A stretch of DNA of 64,000 bases from Methylococcales bacterium (GCA_028715725.1 JAQURG010000006.1:62001-126000); one strand, 5' to 3'. Counted from the stretch's first letter, positions 42,998-53,146 are shown. The notes: generated by a model not told the origin, from the sequence alone. Program-made: numbers and translations.

Positions 42998-43138
42998 TTA
43001 ATTTACTAAAGGATTTTTGAAAAATCCTGACACCAGCGACTCGGCTATTTGCATGGTATTGTCGATAGAAACAGAATCGAAAACAAATATTACTTGTGCA
43101 ATCTGCCATAGATTCTGATGCAGCGTTCGAAATGACAT
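42998..43138 (-). pseudogene. GT2 glycosyltransferase N-terminal fragment
   Basis: A 46-codon frame (MSFRTLHQNLWQIA then VIFVFDSVSIDNTMQIAESL) resembles the beta-strand/DSxSxDxT segment of GT2 enzymes, such as DDIHVYDSMSTDNT in the next gene. It lacks the NEE strand before it and the DxD after it. Short, so the identification is tentative. Confidence 0.4.
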
Positions 43139-43193
43139 TTTTCGTTAAAAGTCAAAATTATTATCGAAATATCCAACGAACTACTAATCTCAA

Positions 43194-44216
43194 TTATCGA
43201 GCGGTTGATTCAATATAGCTGTCAATCAAAGCAGTTATATTCTGCATGCTTCTGCTTTTTTGTTGCGATAAAAAACCTACCTTAAAGCTTTCATAGTTTT
43301 CTTTTATGTATAAAAGGATAGGTGCTATATGGCCCAGTTCTGAAAAAGTAATTCCAACACAGCCTAACCGGGTCACTTGATCTTTTAATATTGGGAAATC
43401 AGGACAAACAATGACAGTGTTCGCTGCAATAGCATCACAAATTACACCGCTTATTCTGTAATAATAAGAAGCAAGGTCATAGTTCAAGACAATTACATCA
43501 GAGAGGCAAAATGCTTGTACATAGTTTTCAGCATCAGTTGTATTAATTGTTTTAGCTCCCTTATTATGCCAGGTATCAAGCAGGGATTTATCTGTAGATC
43601 CAATCAAGAGCCTCATGCCATTTATGATACAGATACCGTCTACAATTTCCGCAATGTCTGCAATTTTTTTTTCTTTACGATTATCACCAATAATCCCAAT
43701 AGTAAATTTATTGTCTTGCATTGATCTTTGATGGGTTTTTATTATTGGGAGAGGAAGAACCAAGTATTGATTATTTGGTAATTCGACTTTTAATTCTTTT
43801 AGACCCGCTTCAGTGTCAAGAAATAGAGGGTGCATCCCAAATTTTAACAGTGCTTTAAGTACCAATCCTTCAAGCTTACTGGCATTAGCTTTTTGTAAAT
43901 TGTGATTTACAATAAAAAGCAACTTTTTTTTAAAAAAGAAATAGAGCGGCCACGACAAAGCTAGTGGTATTGTTAAAAACTCTCTGACAATAATCAAATC
44001 TTGTTGTCTATTTTTAAATAATAGCCGAGCAAATATTAAATGGGCAAATATATATTCTAGTTTTTTCAAAAAACTGTCCTTAGCAATTGAAATTCCAAAA
44101 AAATCTACAATAGGATGCATATTGAGTGGCAAAAAAGTCACTTTATAACTGCTGGCCTTGGCAGCATCACCAATTGGATTAAGACAGGCATGGTGGTCAA
44201 TTTTCAAGGATGCCAT
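43194..44216 (-). CDS. Putative glycosyltransferase (GT-B-like), family uncertain
   Basis: 340 residues. The middle reads FTIGIIGDNRKEKKIADIAEIVDG and the C-terminal part FCLSDVIVLNYDLASYYYRISGVICDAIAANTVIVCPDFP, matching the layout of GT-B sugar-nucleotide domains, where a donor site follows a beta-alpha-beta unit. The Lys-rich YFFFKKKLLFIVNHN segment may touch the membrane. Lower GC and many Ile/Lys residues set it apart from nqr or car genes. It starts 23 bases after the methyltransferase at 44240. Confidence 0.6.
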   Translation of the reverse strand: MASLKIDHHACLNPIGDAAKASSYKVTFLPLNMHPIVDFFGISIAKDSFLKKLEYIFAHLIFARLLFKNRQQDLIIVREFLTIPLALSWPLYFFFKKKLLFIVNHNLQKANASKLEGLVLKALLKFGMHPLFLDTEAGLKELKVELPNNQYLVLPLPIIKTHQRSMQDNKFTIGIIGDNRKEKKIADIAEIVDGICIINGMRLLIGSTDKSLLDTWHNKGAKTINTTDAENYVQAFCLSDVIVLNYDLASYYYRISGVICDAIAANTVIVCPDFPILKDQVTRLGCVGITFSELGHIAPILLYIKENYESFKVGFLSQQKSRSMQNITALIDSYIESTAR

Positions 44217-44239
44217 TTTTAGCTAAGTTATTAATTACT

Positions 44240-44758
44240 TTATTTTTTAACGATCAAGTCGAATTCTATAATATCTGTAATATTATTCAGGAACTCTCTG
44301 AGAATTGATTTAAATGGAATAAATTTTCTTGGTCCGAAGGTAAGAAATCTTGTGTTTTGTATATCAAACCTGGCTTTTGTGTAAAAATTATAACTAGAAT
44401 ATTTTCTGCCCTCGGCAAAATAATCAAAAGAATGTTTTGTAAAACCTCGCCTATGTGTTGGGTCTGTATATACGACTTTGCTTGCATAATATGGTACAGC
44501 AATTTTTATCAAGCAGTTCGGTTTGGCTATTCTATGCAGCTCTTCCATTGTCGGTACAACATTATCCAAATGTTCAAGTATATCCTTGAATAATATTAGA
44601 TCATACTTGTTATCTTCTAGCGGCCATGCTGATTTGTTAAGGTCAATATCAATATCGACCCCATCACTTGGCAAAATATCGACGTTAGTCCAACATATAT
44701 TGTTTTCATTTACTTTAATATCTTTTCCACAACCGAGATTTAAGGCTTGAATTATCAT
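44240..44758 (-). CDS. Class I SAM-dependent methyltransferase
   Basis: 172 residues. Motif I ALNLGCGKDIKVNEN (about 5-19), the acidic Asp in VDILPSD, and the post-motif YDLILFKDILEHLDN with a His typical of Methyltransf_11-type enzymes. PTHRRGFTKHSFDYF is also seen in EPS-locus methyltransferases. Likely methylates a sugar of the repeat unit; acceptor unknown. Confidence 0.8.
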   Translation of the reverse strand: MIIQALNLGCGKDIKVNENNICWTNVDILPSDGVDIDIDLNKSAWPLEDNKYDLILFKDILEHLDNVVPTMEELHRIAKPNCLIKIAVPYYASKVVYTDPTHRRGFTKHSFDYFAEGRKYSSYNFYTKARFDIQNTRFLTFGPRKFIPFKSILREFLNNITDIIEFDLIVKK

Positions 44759-44900
44759 TATGTATTTCCACTAATATTTAAGCATTCTAAAGAGTTTATT
44801 AGAAAAAGTGATCTATATTGACTAAACAAATAAGATAAACAATTTCTGATAAGGCGATTTTATTTTTCATTTTTGAAAAAAATCAGTGCATTTTGCGTCT

Positions 44901-45452
44901 TCAAAGCATCGATTCATTAACAATTCTTTCCTTAATAATTACACAAGGATTTCCAGCGCAGACTTGCCAATTGGGTATGCTTTTAGTAACTACTGACCTT
45001 GCTCCGATTACAGATCCATCACCTATTTTTACGCCAGGTCCAATAAATACTTCCGCAGCAATCCAGCATTGAGACCCGATTTCAATATCTTTCCAAATAA
45101 GCGGATAATGTGAATGAGTATAATCATGTGATGCTGTACAAAGATAACTGCGTTGCGAAATCAAACTTTGGTTACCTATAATTACTTTGCCAAAATTATA
45201 TATCTCTACACCTTTTCCAATGGCTACATAATCACCTATTATAAGATTCCAAGGCATCCATATTTTTACATCTGCGCAGATCAAGCAGGCTTTTCCAATT
45301 TTGGCTCCAAATAATCTTAATAGAAATAGCCTTACTGGACTAAATTGTTTGGGCAAATAAAAAACAATCCTAAATAAAAACCAAACAACTCTGAGGAGCT
45401 TTATTTTTAAACTCCATACACTTATGGATTTTGTTAAGTCTACCGCATTCAT
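44901..45452 (-). CDS. WcaF-like hexapeptide-repeat acetyltransferase
   Basis: 183 residues. A short N-terminal region with a hydrophobic stretch (LLRVVWFLFRIVFYL), then left-handed beta-helix hexapeptide repeats (IGDYVAIGKGVEIYNFGKVIIGNQSLIS... IGPGVKIGDGSVIGA). The catalytic His is in TASHDYTH. WcaF-type enzymes O-acetylate colanic-acid-like sugars. It fits with the WcaI homologue and Gmd in this locus. Confidence 0.85.
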   Translation of the reverse strand: MNAVDLTKSISVWSLKIKLLRVVWFLFRIVFYLPKQFSPVRLFLLRLFGAKIGKACLICADVKIWMPWNLIIGDYVAIGKGVEIYNFGKVIIGNQSLISQRSYLCTASHDYTHSHYPLIWKDIEIGSQCWIAAEVFIGPGVKIGDGSVIGARSVVTKSIPNWQVCAGNPCVIIKERIVNESML

Positions 45453-45694
45453 CTTTTATTTTTATGTATATTGACTTTATATTATCTACAACGAAATAGT
45501 TGCCCAGAATAGTAAAGCGGTCCCTCTGTCGAGACAAATATCTACCGAGTTTAAGATAGTGTCCTGCTTATATTACAGCTGAATGGTGCTGCCAAAATTC
45601 TTCCGCGAGGGATAATATCTCCCATCCACTTCTTTCTGTTGGCGCTTTTTTTGGTCATACCCGACCCAGCAATATTTGATTGTCTAAAACTATA

Positions 45695-46849
45695 TTATTT
45701 TTCATAATCACTAATAATTTCCAGCAACCGCTCCGCCGCGCGTTGAATATGAAAGCGGCTTTTAAAACAATTTTTAGCTCGTTCATTCATCGCGGCTTTT
45801 TTCTTCGAATCCAAGGCAAGCCATTGCTTCAGATTACGCACTGTCCCTTCCACTGTATCATCATCGATAAACCCTGCACCATCTTCTTCAATTTCACGCC
45901 AGATATTGACCTTGTTGCTGATCAACACGGGCTTGCCGCAAGCCAAAGCTTCAGCGACAACGATACCAAAATTTTCCTGATGCGAAGGCAGGCAAAAGAC
46001 TTCTGATGCATAAAATGCGCCCCATTTCATATCGCCTTGCAACATACCCGCCCAGGTAATACAGTCGCTTATGCACAGACGTACGGCTTGTGCTTTTAGA
46101 GTATTTGTCCAACCTGTTTGATCAGGTCCTGCCATCACTAAATGCAATCGTTCATGGGTTTTAGCCACTTGTGCAAAGGCTTCTAACAGTAAATCGCAGC
46201 CTTTTTTTTCATGGATGCGGCTTAAAAATAAAATAAGCCGTTTTCCCTGCAACTGCGGATAGACAGAAAAGAATTGCTTTGATAATTCTTCGCTATTATC
46301 TGGCGGACTGGATGTGCCAAAAGCAGTAACTGCTTCATTAACATGGTACAACCAGAACGATTGCCGCGCCAACAACCGCTCTTCTTCACAGGTAAATATC
46401 ACTGCATCCGCATCGCGTAACACACGATATTCTGCCCATGGCCAATATAACCATTTTTTTAGATGTTTAAGAGGATAGGCCCGCTTGAACCAGGGGTCGA
46501 GCATGCCATGAGTAAAAACAAAATAGGGAGTATCTGTGCCCGCTAATGCTCGCCAAACGGCAAAACTATGATATTGCCACAAACCATTAACGATAACCGC
46601 ATCATATTCGTGCGCATGTGCTTTCAGCCAAGGCACTAGACGACTATTATAGCCATATCCATTTAGGGATGGGCCAAGTGCGTATACCTTGGCCTTGCTA
46701 TTGCGCACACACTCTGCATCCGGCTCATCCAGACTACAAATGGCCACCTCAACACCGAGTACTCGATGCACTGCGCTCAATTGATTCACTCCCTCGATGG
46801 GACCGCCACCTTTAGGATCAACTGACGAAATGACGTGAAGAATTTTCAT
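45695..46849 (-). CDS. Glycosyltransferase family 4
   Basis: I place the start at ATG 46849 (MKILHVISSVDPKGGGPIEGV), the typical GT4 N-terminus; the frame is open to 46915 but that would overlap the previous gene by 44 bases. 384 residues. C-terminal donor site: LFLSRIHEKKGCDLLLEAF, LPSHQENFGIVVAEALACGKPVL (EX7E-type motif). Probably extends the lipid-linked oligosaccharide. Confidence 0.88.
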   Translation of the reverse strand: MKILHVISSVDPKGGGPIEGVNQLSAVHRVLGVEVAICSLDEPDAECVRNSKAKVYALGPSLNGYGYNSRLVPWLKAHAHEYDAVIVNGLWQYHSFAVWRALAGTDTPYFVFTHGMLDPWFKRAYPLKHLKKWLYWPWAEYRVLRDADAVIFTCEEERLLARQSFWLYHVNEAVTAFGTSSPPDNSEELSKQFFSVYPQLQGKRLILFLSRIHEKKGCDLLLEAFAQVAKTHERLHLVMAGPDQTGWTNTLKAQAVRLCISDCITWAGMLQGDMKWGAFYASEVFCLPSHQENFGIVVAEALACGKPVLISNKVNIWREIEEDGAGFIDDDTVEGTVRNLKQWLALDSKKKAAMNERAKNCFKSRFHIQRAAERLLEIISDYEK

Positions 46850-46871
46850 ATTTATCGGCATATGGATTTTT

Positions 46872-47861
46872 TCAAACATATCTGGAAGCATTGGCAATCC
46901 AATATTTCCTTGCATCCTGAAGCCTCTTTTTCACTTCTTCAATATTCCTCACGTACAGTGTATTACCCGTGAGGCTTTTACCGTTTTTCAAAGAAACTAG
47001 CTGCCGCTCAAGCGGTGAGTAAGTATAAGTTTCAAAGCCAAAAGAAAGTATTTTCACATGTAGAGTACTCTCATCAAACCCATACCGGTCGCCACTGCCA
47101 TTCAATTCCATGATAACAGCCAGAAGTGTTGGGCGAGATAAAATTTTATCTGCCCCTGCAATCACATTGGTTTCAAAACCCTCGACATCAATTTTAATAA
47201 GGACCGGTTCCCGATCTTTGAGCAAGTCATTCAAAGAGATAACAGGCACTTCTACAACGTTATCAACTTGTTCAGAATCAGACAGTACATGGTTAACTGT
47301 ATCCAATCCGGCAGTAAACCTGAGTACTCCCTTCTCCTTGCCTATGCCCATGTTTAAGGCATGAACATGACTTGACAACCTGTTCAAGTTTATGTTTCCG
47401 TCGAGCAGTTGAAATGTAGATTTAATAGGCTCGACCGAAATGCATTGAGCTCCTACAGCCCCTCCAGCCAAAATGGTATAGGAACCGATATTCGCACCAA
47501 CATCTACAAACAGATCGCTCTCGCTGAGTAAGTGCAATACTAACGCCATATCTTCGAATTCGTGCAACCCAGCATAAATATTACCCGTTGCTCCTGTCAT
47601 GCCTGGTCGGATAAGCAACACTGTTTTATCTACGAAGGGCACCAGGACATCACCAGACACTAATCGAGAACCGAACTGCCAACACAAATATCGCTTCAAT
47701 GCGGACCACTTACTGTCCTTGTTTAACGGGTGGTTTAAAAGAAACTGAAAAAATTTAGCTTTATTGATAAATGCTCGTATCATTAAGGTGTCTCTCAAAT
47801 TATTAATAATGCTTTCATAAAATGGAATAGATTGCTGGCCGCCATTAAAAATATCACTCAA
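46872..47861 (-). CDS. FkbM family methyltransferase
   Basis: 329 residues. SAM motif I DLFVDVGANIGSYTILAG (about 115-132), then ISVEPIKSTFQLL and the conserved LIKIDVEGFETNVIAGA with catalytic-region Asp/Glu. FkbM enzymes O-methylate sugars or polyketides. The locus has two (the other at 53147), which hints at methylated sugars in the polymer. The start may be internal (MIRAFINKAKFF, residue 27). Confidence 0.86.
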   Translation of the reverse strand: MSDIFNGGQQSIPFYESIINNLRDTLMIRAFINKAKFFQFLLNHPLNKDSKWSALKRYLCWQFGSRLVSGDVLVPFVDKTVLLIRPGMTGATGNIYAGLHEFEDMALVLHLLSESDLFVDVGANIGSYTILAGGAVGAQCISVEPIKSTFQLLDGNINLNRLSSHVHALNMGIGKEKGVLRFTAGLDTVNHVLSDSEQVDNVVEVPVISLNDLLKDREPVLIKIDVEGFETNVIAGADKILSRPTLLAVIMELNGSGDRYGFDESTLHVKILSFGFETYTYSPLERQLVSLKNGKSLTGNTLYVRNIEEVKKRLQDARKYWIANASRYV

Positions 47862-47993
47862 TAATATCTATCAAATATCTTGCGCCGCTTTTGCACCTAG
47901 TCGAGTATACTCCAACACTTCTGATTTAAAGCCCTTATGATTTATGTATCATCGCCTTGATCTATTAAGCAATCAGTTTCAGGACTCTTAGAC

Positions 47994-49106
47994 TTACTCA
48001 TCCTGACTCATCGCAATTTTCATACGTTTTGCAAGCGAGGGCGAGGTAAGCTCCATGTATGTTTTCCACGCATTCATCATCAAGTTCTTCCTATTATTTG
48101 AACCAAAAACATCAATGAACACTTCGAGTAAACTACTTACTGGATTAGAGTAATTAAATGTATAACCATTTACCCCATCCACTACATAACTTGGCTCTGG
48201 TCCCATATGGCGATCAGCACGGTCATGTACAATGGGTATTAAACTTAACGCCATATAATGCACAACACTTAAACCTGCATCTCCCGGGTAACAACCTATA
48301 CTGCACAAACGGGATATCTTATTAATCTCTCCCTGATCGTATATTTGTCCATACCATACAATCCAAGATAGGGAGCCAAAGCGGTTCATCAATCCCGGCA
48401 ATTCCTCTCCTGATCCAATCACATGCAGGGTTAAATCAAATTCTGGCCCCTGTGATCTAAACTGTTCGATTACATCTATTAGCAACGAGAGATTATTTCC
48501 CTCACGAAGGCGTCCAATAAAAAGTATCCCGGTTTCCTGGCCGGTTTTTTCTTCCGGTAACACGGGCTCTAAACTCACAATTGAATTATTAACAACTGCA
48601 AGTTTCGAAGCAGGTAATAGCCCAGGCAAGCTATTGGCAACAGATGGTGTGTAGCAGATATAGCGTGTAGAAAATGCTATTAATATTCGATATGTATAAC
48701 GTAGCCAGCGCGGGGGTATAAGTTTGTTATACATGCCCTGCCCCCAGGAATAGAATTGGACTCCTATCATACGCGACAATAACATCACACACCAAAAGCC
48801 CAGATTACGTGGGTTCGCAGCACAAAGGATTTTATCTGGTCGCGTATGCCACAAAATGCGTATAAGTCGCGACTGCCAGAGTAGGCGACCACCAAAAATT
48901 TGATACTCTGGTACTAAAATATGCTCTCGAATTCCGCTTCCGGTTATATCTGGCGTTCCATACCCAGATTCACCTTGTGGCACTGACGAAACAATAGTTA
49001 CATCCCAATCTTCTGCGAGTTCAGTAAAAACAGGCAGCCGATATGCAGTCAAATAGGGCTGGATAATAAGTAAATTAGTACGGCCATTTTTTTCTGCATT
49101 ATCCAC
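47994..49106 (-). CDS. Glycosyltransferase family 4
   Basis: 370 residues, overlapping the preceding GT2 gene by 8 bases. N-terminal NLLIIQPYLTAYRLPVFTELAEDW is typical of GT4 enzymes that act on lipid-linked sugars. The donor domain has ILFIGRLREGNNLSLLIDVIEQF and LHVIGSGEE. The usual final Glu-rich EX7E motif is modified (LSVVHYMALSLIPIVH), so donor specificity cannot be guessed. Confidence 0.85.
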   Translation of the reverse strand: MDNAEKNGRTNLLIIQPYLTAYRLPVFTELAEDWDVTIVSSVPQGESGYGTPDITGSGIREHILVPEYQIFGGRLLWQSRLIRILWHTRPDKILCAANPRNLGFWCVMLLSRMIGVQFYSWGQGMYNKLIPPRWLRYTYRILIAFSTRYICYTPSVANSLPGLLPASKLAVVNNSIVSLEPVLPEEKTGQETGILFIGRLREGNNLSLLIDVIEQFRSQGPEFDLTLHVIGSGEELPGLMNRFGSLSWIVWYGQIYDQGEINKISRLCSIGCYPGDAGLSVVHYMALSLIPIVHDRADRHMGPEPSYVVDGVNGYTFNYSNPVSSLLEVFIDVFGSNNRKNLMMNAWKTYMELTSPSLAKRMKIAMSQDE

Positions 49107-49923
49107 AATTGGATTCCTTGCTGAATTTACGCATTAGATAACGACCAGCTCTAATAAACTGAGCTGACTTAAGCAGTAAAAATCGCTCTAAGGGGTGTAT
49201 TCTATAATTAGCAGACAGCCATTTCTCTTGAATCCGGGAGTGATCGATAATGCGTCGCTCATTATGTTTACCAGTACCACTTATCGAGCTGTCGTGAACA
49301 CGAAACTTTGCCAGCACACCCGAAATCTGTTTGAAACAAAATCCTTGAAGAGTTGCGTCAACAAAAAACTCGTAATCCCAACAACTTGCATTATCTTCAC
49401 GAAACCCGCCCACGCGCTCAAAAACAGACGAGGTCCACGCCGACGCCTGTTGTGGAATCACAGATGCGCCTGCTGCATATCGCCGAGGAGAATAGGGTGG
49501 TGCCAGAAAAGTTGATACTTTACGTCCAGGCAAATGGCCAGGCCTACCATGCTGATCGATAATTTCTATATCACCAAATACAACACTAGTGCCTGGGTTT
49601 GATTTAAATGTCTCTATCCAGGTTTCTACTGCCCAAGGACATAAAATATCATCAGAGTTCAAAAAGGCATGTATGGTACCCGTCGCAATGCGAAACCCGG
49701 CATTTAAAGCAGCTGGCGCACCGCCATCAGGCCCAATATTTACGTATGCAAAGCGGTCCCGGTAGCGGTTAATAATATCAGCACTGTTATCAGTTGAACC
49801 ACCATCGAAAATTATATATTCAATATTTGGATAGGTTTGATTTAAAACAGATTTAATAGCGGCCTCAAGAAATTCTTCTTGATTATAAGAAACAGTGACT
49901 ATAGAGACTAAAGGCATAGTCAT
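49099..49923 (-). CDS. Glycosyltransferase family 2
   Basis: 274 residues. GT-A: PLVSIVTVSYNQEEFLEAAIKSVLNQTYPN (about 4-33), YIIFDGGSTDNSADII (about 36-51), HAFLNSDDIL (DD about 91-92). Overlaps the beta-propeller gene upstream by 4 bases (ATGA) and the GT4 gene downstream by 8, so it is translationally coupled to both. Confidence 0.92.
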   Translation of the reverse strand: MTMPLVSIVTVSYNQEEFLEAAIKSVLNQTYPNIEYIIFDGGSTDNSADIINRYRDRFAYVNIGPDGGAPAALNAGFRIATGTIHAFLNSDDILCPWAVETWIETFKSNPGTSVVFGDIEIIDQHGRPGHLPGRKVSTFLAPPYSPRRYAAGASVIPQQASAWTSSVFERVGGFREDNASCWDYEFFVDATLQGFCFKQISGVLAKFRVHDSSISGTGKHNERRIIDHSRIQEKWLSANYRIHPLERFLLLKSAQFIRAGRYLMRKFSKESNCG

Positions 49924-51272
49924 GATTGAATTACCTCATCGAGATTTGATATATAAACCTGTCGACTACCTTCGTGGTTAGAGTCTACACAGATATACCG
50001 GCCATCAGAACGCCAACGAGGGTGCAAGTCACAATGAATTCCGCTGCGTGAATATACATAATGAGCTTTATCGAATTTCTTAAGCACCAGTTCATCTACC
50101 CTGTCTCGAACAAGATCAAGATTACGTGGGTTAGGACTTATTGCATCCTGTTTATATGACCCAAGGTCATAAGTAATCTGGGATTGTGAATTATAAACGA
50201 ACAACTGGCGTATGCCATTGGCATCAGGATAGGTATCAGCCAATAATAAATGTCTTCGGGTTGGACAAAATGAAGGATGACCATCCTTGTGTGTTAAGTT
50301 GGAGCTGAACATAGTTGACGAAAAGCGATTCTGCTCATTTACCAATTTATAGTAGGAATTTTCTGAGATTTTTTTATTGAGCATTTTACGTATGATTGGT
50401 TTTACAAATTGTAATAATGGACCTGCAAATGGTATATATGTTAGTAGGTTACTACTTCTAACAGCCTGCAAGCCTCCCTTTGCCCTACCCCAAATTAATA
50501 TAGAATCGTTATCAATCCAATCGAAGTGAGATAGAAAACCCTCATCCCACACAACGGTTTTATTAGATGCAAGCTCGTGTAGCATCAGTCGGGTTTGAAT
50601 ACCTCCATCTGGTAGCCAATAGCGATGTAAAAAAGCTAACTTTTCACTATCTGGCGAAACTATAACATGAGTAACATAATGATCAGTGTCGCGAATAACA
50701 GGGGTAATACCCGGAGTTTCAGCAACTTTATCAATAGAAAGTAAAAGGCGCGCCTTACCACAGCTCAAATCTATCTGCCAAATACCGTCATCTTTAGGGG
50801 CAAATTTCGATTTCGTATGATCATACAAAGCAGGATAACCATATCCGCCAAGACGATATAATCTGGAGAAATTTATACCATAACCCCAGTTATTACAGGG
50901 CGATACTGCGTAAATTGGTTGTTCGCATTGGATTAAAACTTCACCTTTAATACTTACAATTTGAGAATACCAAGTTGAATCACCGGGTTTATTAAAAATA
51001 ATATAATCACCTTCCGGTTTTCTTATCCAATGCTGACGCGCACCTTGCGGAAAATTCCAACCTGAAGTTTTACCTACTGAATGAAATTTATGAGATGCCA
51101 GATCAACATATCCTATTTCTGCATAGGACTGGCTTGTAGGTATGTCACGAATACTTTCCACGCGAATGCAAAGCAATTTTTCACAATCAGTGGACCAAGG
51201 ATCTACATCGGTAAAACCGACCAAATGGTGAAAAGGGCCATCCGTTATACGTTCTAGATAATTTATTTTCAT
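49920..51272 (-). CDS. Hypothetical beta-propeller-like protein in the polysaccharide locus
   Basis: 450 residues from ATG 51272 (MKINYLERITDGPFHHLVGF); the ORF opens 14 codons earlier. The sequence has repeated TolB/WD-like blades: PDSEKLAFLHRYWLPDG, HPSFCPTRRHLLLADTYPDANG and HPRWRSDGRYICVDSNHEGSRQVYI, so a six- or seven-bladed propeller is likely. No signal peptide, hence probably cytoplasmic. The family is not firmly recognised; oligogalacturonate-lyase-like propellers are one option. Coupling to GT2 (ATGA overlap) suggests a role in polymer assembly or sensing. Confidence 0.6.
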   Translation of the reverse strand: MKINYLERITDGPFHHLVGFTDVDPWSTDCEKLLCIRVESIRDIPTSQSYAEIGYVDLASHKFHSVGKTSGWNFPQGARQHWIRKPEGDYIIFNKPGDSTWYSQIVSIKGEVLIQCEQPIYAVSPCNNWGYGINFSRLYRLGGYGYPALYDHTKSKFAPKDDGIWQIDLSCGKARLLLSIDKVAETPGITPVIRDTDHYVTHVIVSPDSEKLAFLHRYWLPDGGIQTRLMLHELASNKTVVWDEGFLSHFDWIDNDSILIWGRAKGGLQAVRSSNLLTYIPFAGPLLQFVKPIIRKMLNKKISENSYYKLVNEQNRFSSTMFSSNLTHKDGHPSFCPTRRHLLLADTYPDANGIRQLFVYNSQSQITYDLGSYKQDAISPNPRNLDLVRDRVDELVLKKFDKAHYVYSRSGIHCDLHPRWRSDGRYICVDSNHEGSRQVYISNLDEVIQS

Positions 51273-51351
51273 TTTCTCTTTCAAAGTAATGTATAAAAAT
51301 ACTGATATCCACAAGCAATGAATACAACTATGTAAAACTTCTTGGTTCGGA

Positions 51352-52671
51352 TTATTTAACCCTTTTCATGGCTTCGAATGTAAATGTGTAAGACAGAAAT
51401 GCCGCAATAAAAATAGCCGAACTCCAGCGGGAATCTGCTCCGAATGGCGAGAAAAACACATTCCAGACAAAACCAAACATACCATTGTAAAAATATAACG
51501 GCAAACTATTCATTGAATGAATAAATATCCTAAGCATTGAATTTAATAAACTTATCCAAAATAAACCCCCAAGAATGCCACTCCAAACCAAGGCGCCCAT
51601 TAAATAGGAATGGGATGGTATAAGGTCGGAGATATTTACCGCATATTGAAACTTTCCCACCGATTCTCCATTGTCGGATTGTTGAGAGATATAATTCCTT
51701 CTGTAACTGCCTTTGTCCTTTGCCCAGGAACCATGTCCCAATAAAGGCTTGTCCATAAAGGCCTGCATCGAAATAAAAATTTCGGATCTTCCACCTAAAA
51801 CAATACCATACTCACTGGTTGCTTGCTTTCTGTACTTTGCCGCAGCTTCTGGTGACACCCTTGACAATATTAAATCCGATGAAAACAATGCGCTTGCACC
51901 GGCATTTAGAAGATATAAGACTGGCACAATAGCAAAAAAAAGACGGATTACTCCCCATTGTCCACTAAAAAGCTTCAAAAACTTTTTGCCTCTTCCACCC
52001 CGAAAATAGACGTATCCGCTTGCAGCCAGTAGAGGAAAGATCGCCATTGAACGAGCATTAAAGAAGAGACTTACAAGAAAAAAAGAAAACAGTACAGCAA
52101 ACAGAATTAAAACACTTTTCAATCTCAAAAAAAACGAGAAATAAACAATAAAAATAGTTAGTACAGCACTACCTAACCCCCACTTCCAGGGATTATATAA
52201 AAAGAAATCGGAAGGCTGATAAAGTAAATTGATTAGTCCTCCAATCGCTGAACCAAGTAAAAACGAAGGCATTCGTGAAATATTATTCCGGAGGTATAAT
52301 CCCAGCCCAACTATCGATGTCGTGAACATCAAAGGAGCAACAACACCTTTCAGTGAATCAGATAATACTGAATTATTAACAAAATCGGACAGAAGTTGAG
52401 CGGAAGTCCAAAGTAAGGCAAAAAAAATAATTTTCTTTTCAATATTTGTAAGCCGCAATTGATGAATTGAAAATATAATAAACAGTAGGGATAATAATTC
52501 ACCGGCAAATAACTCGCCCACCACATTAATTTTTTGGCTTGCGACAAGCCCTATAAAAAAAGGAAGATATAAGAATCTATACGTGCCGCCAAAAACTCCT
52601 TGAGCCAATGAGAATGGATTGCCTCTGGCTTGATGCGCATAGATATTTGTTGCCGTAGTTTTTGATATCAT
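51352..52671 (-). CDS. Wzy-like O-antigen/EPS polymerase
   Basis: 439 residues, strongly hydrophobic, about 11 transmembrane segments, with a large periplasmic loop (about 265-350) that includes LGGRSEIFISMQAFMDKPLLGHGSW, the short RSEI...P..G.G pattern of the Wzy_C/WaaL superfamily, and SHSYLMGALVWSG. It polymerises or ligates repeat units in the periplasm. With Wzx at 57832 it defines a Wzx/Wzy-dependent pathway. Confidence 0.82.
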   Translation of the reverse strand: MISKTTATNIYAHQARGNPFSLAQGVFGGTYRFLYLPFFIGLVASQKINVVGELFAGELLSLLFIIFSIHQLRLTNIEKKIIFFALLWTSAQLLSDFVNNSVLSDSLKGVVAPLMFTTSIVGLGLYLRNNISRMPSFLLGSAIGGLINLLYQPSDFFLYNPWKWGLGSAVLTIFIVYFSFFLRLKSVLILFAVLFSFFLVSLFFNARSMAIFPLLAASGYVYFRGGRGKKFLKLFSGQWGVIRLFFAIVPVLYLLNAGASALFSSDLILSRVSPEAAAKYRKQATSEYGIVLGGRSEIFISMQAFMDKPLLGHGSWAKDKGSYRRNYISQQSDNGESVGKFQYAVNISDLIPSHSYLMGALVWSGILGGLFWISLLNSMLRIFIHSMNSLPLYFYNGMFGFVWNVFFSPFGADSRWSSAIFIAAFLSYTFTFEAMKRVK

Positions 52672-52757
52672 ATTAATTGGCGTTGGTACATAAAAAATCT
52701 TCGAACATATTTCCCCTTACCCAGATGATTTCAGGACGGTGCTCCTCCTGCCCACGC

Positions 52758-52922
52758 CTAAACTGGGATAAGCCTCAATAAAAATGGTTGCGCATGTTTG
52801 ACCGCATTACTGACTCCACGTAAATTCTTTAACTGTTTGACAAAAAAATCGGAACGCCGGTCTGCAAGATTGATTGTGAAATAATAGGCGCCGCCTGCTG
52901 TATAAGGTGTTCTGTAACGCAT
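52758..52922 (-). pseudogene. RAYT (REP-associated tyrosine transposase) N-terminal fragment
   Basis: 54 codons: MRYRTPYTAGGAYYFTINLADR then RSDFFVKQLKNLRGVSNAV, matching the RAYT N-terminus (compare MTGYRRFYVPNAVCFFTANLAERM at 54500). It breaks off before the catalytic HxH (PDHLH) segment. This is a second, older relic 1 kb from the RAYT at 53970-54500. Confidence 0.7.
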
Positions 52923-53146
52923 ATACTATATTCCATAGCTTTATTTGTTAGGCTTTATTGCATTCAGCTCAACCTGCCGCGCTGCATTATAAGTGGCAAT
53001 GATCTCAGTAATTAAAGCTTACCTCGTAGTCTGTCTTTTATTAGGCCTATAATTCGAAGCACTTCCTTCACTCCTCACAATTCTAGCTGATTCAGTATTC
53101 TGAAATGCTATCACCGTAGGAGAAAATTCATTGTGTTACCTCCACA

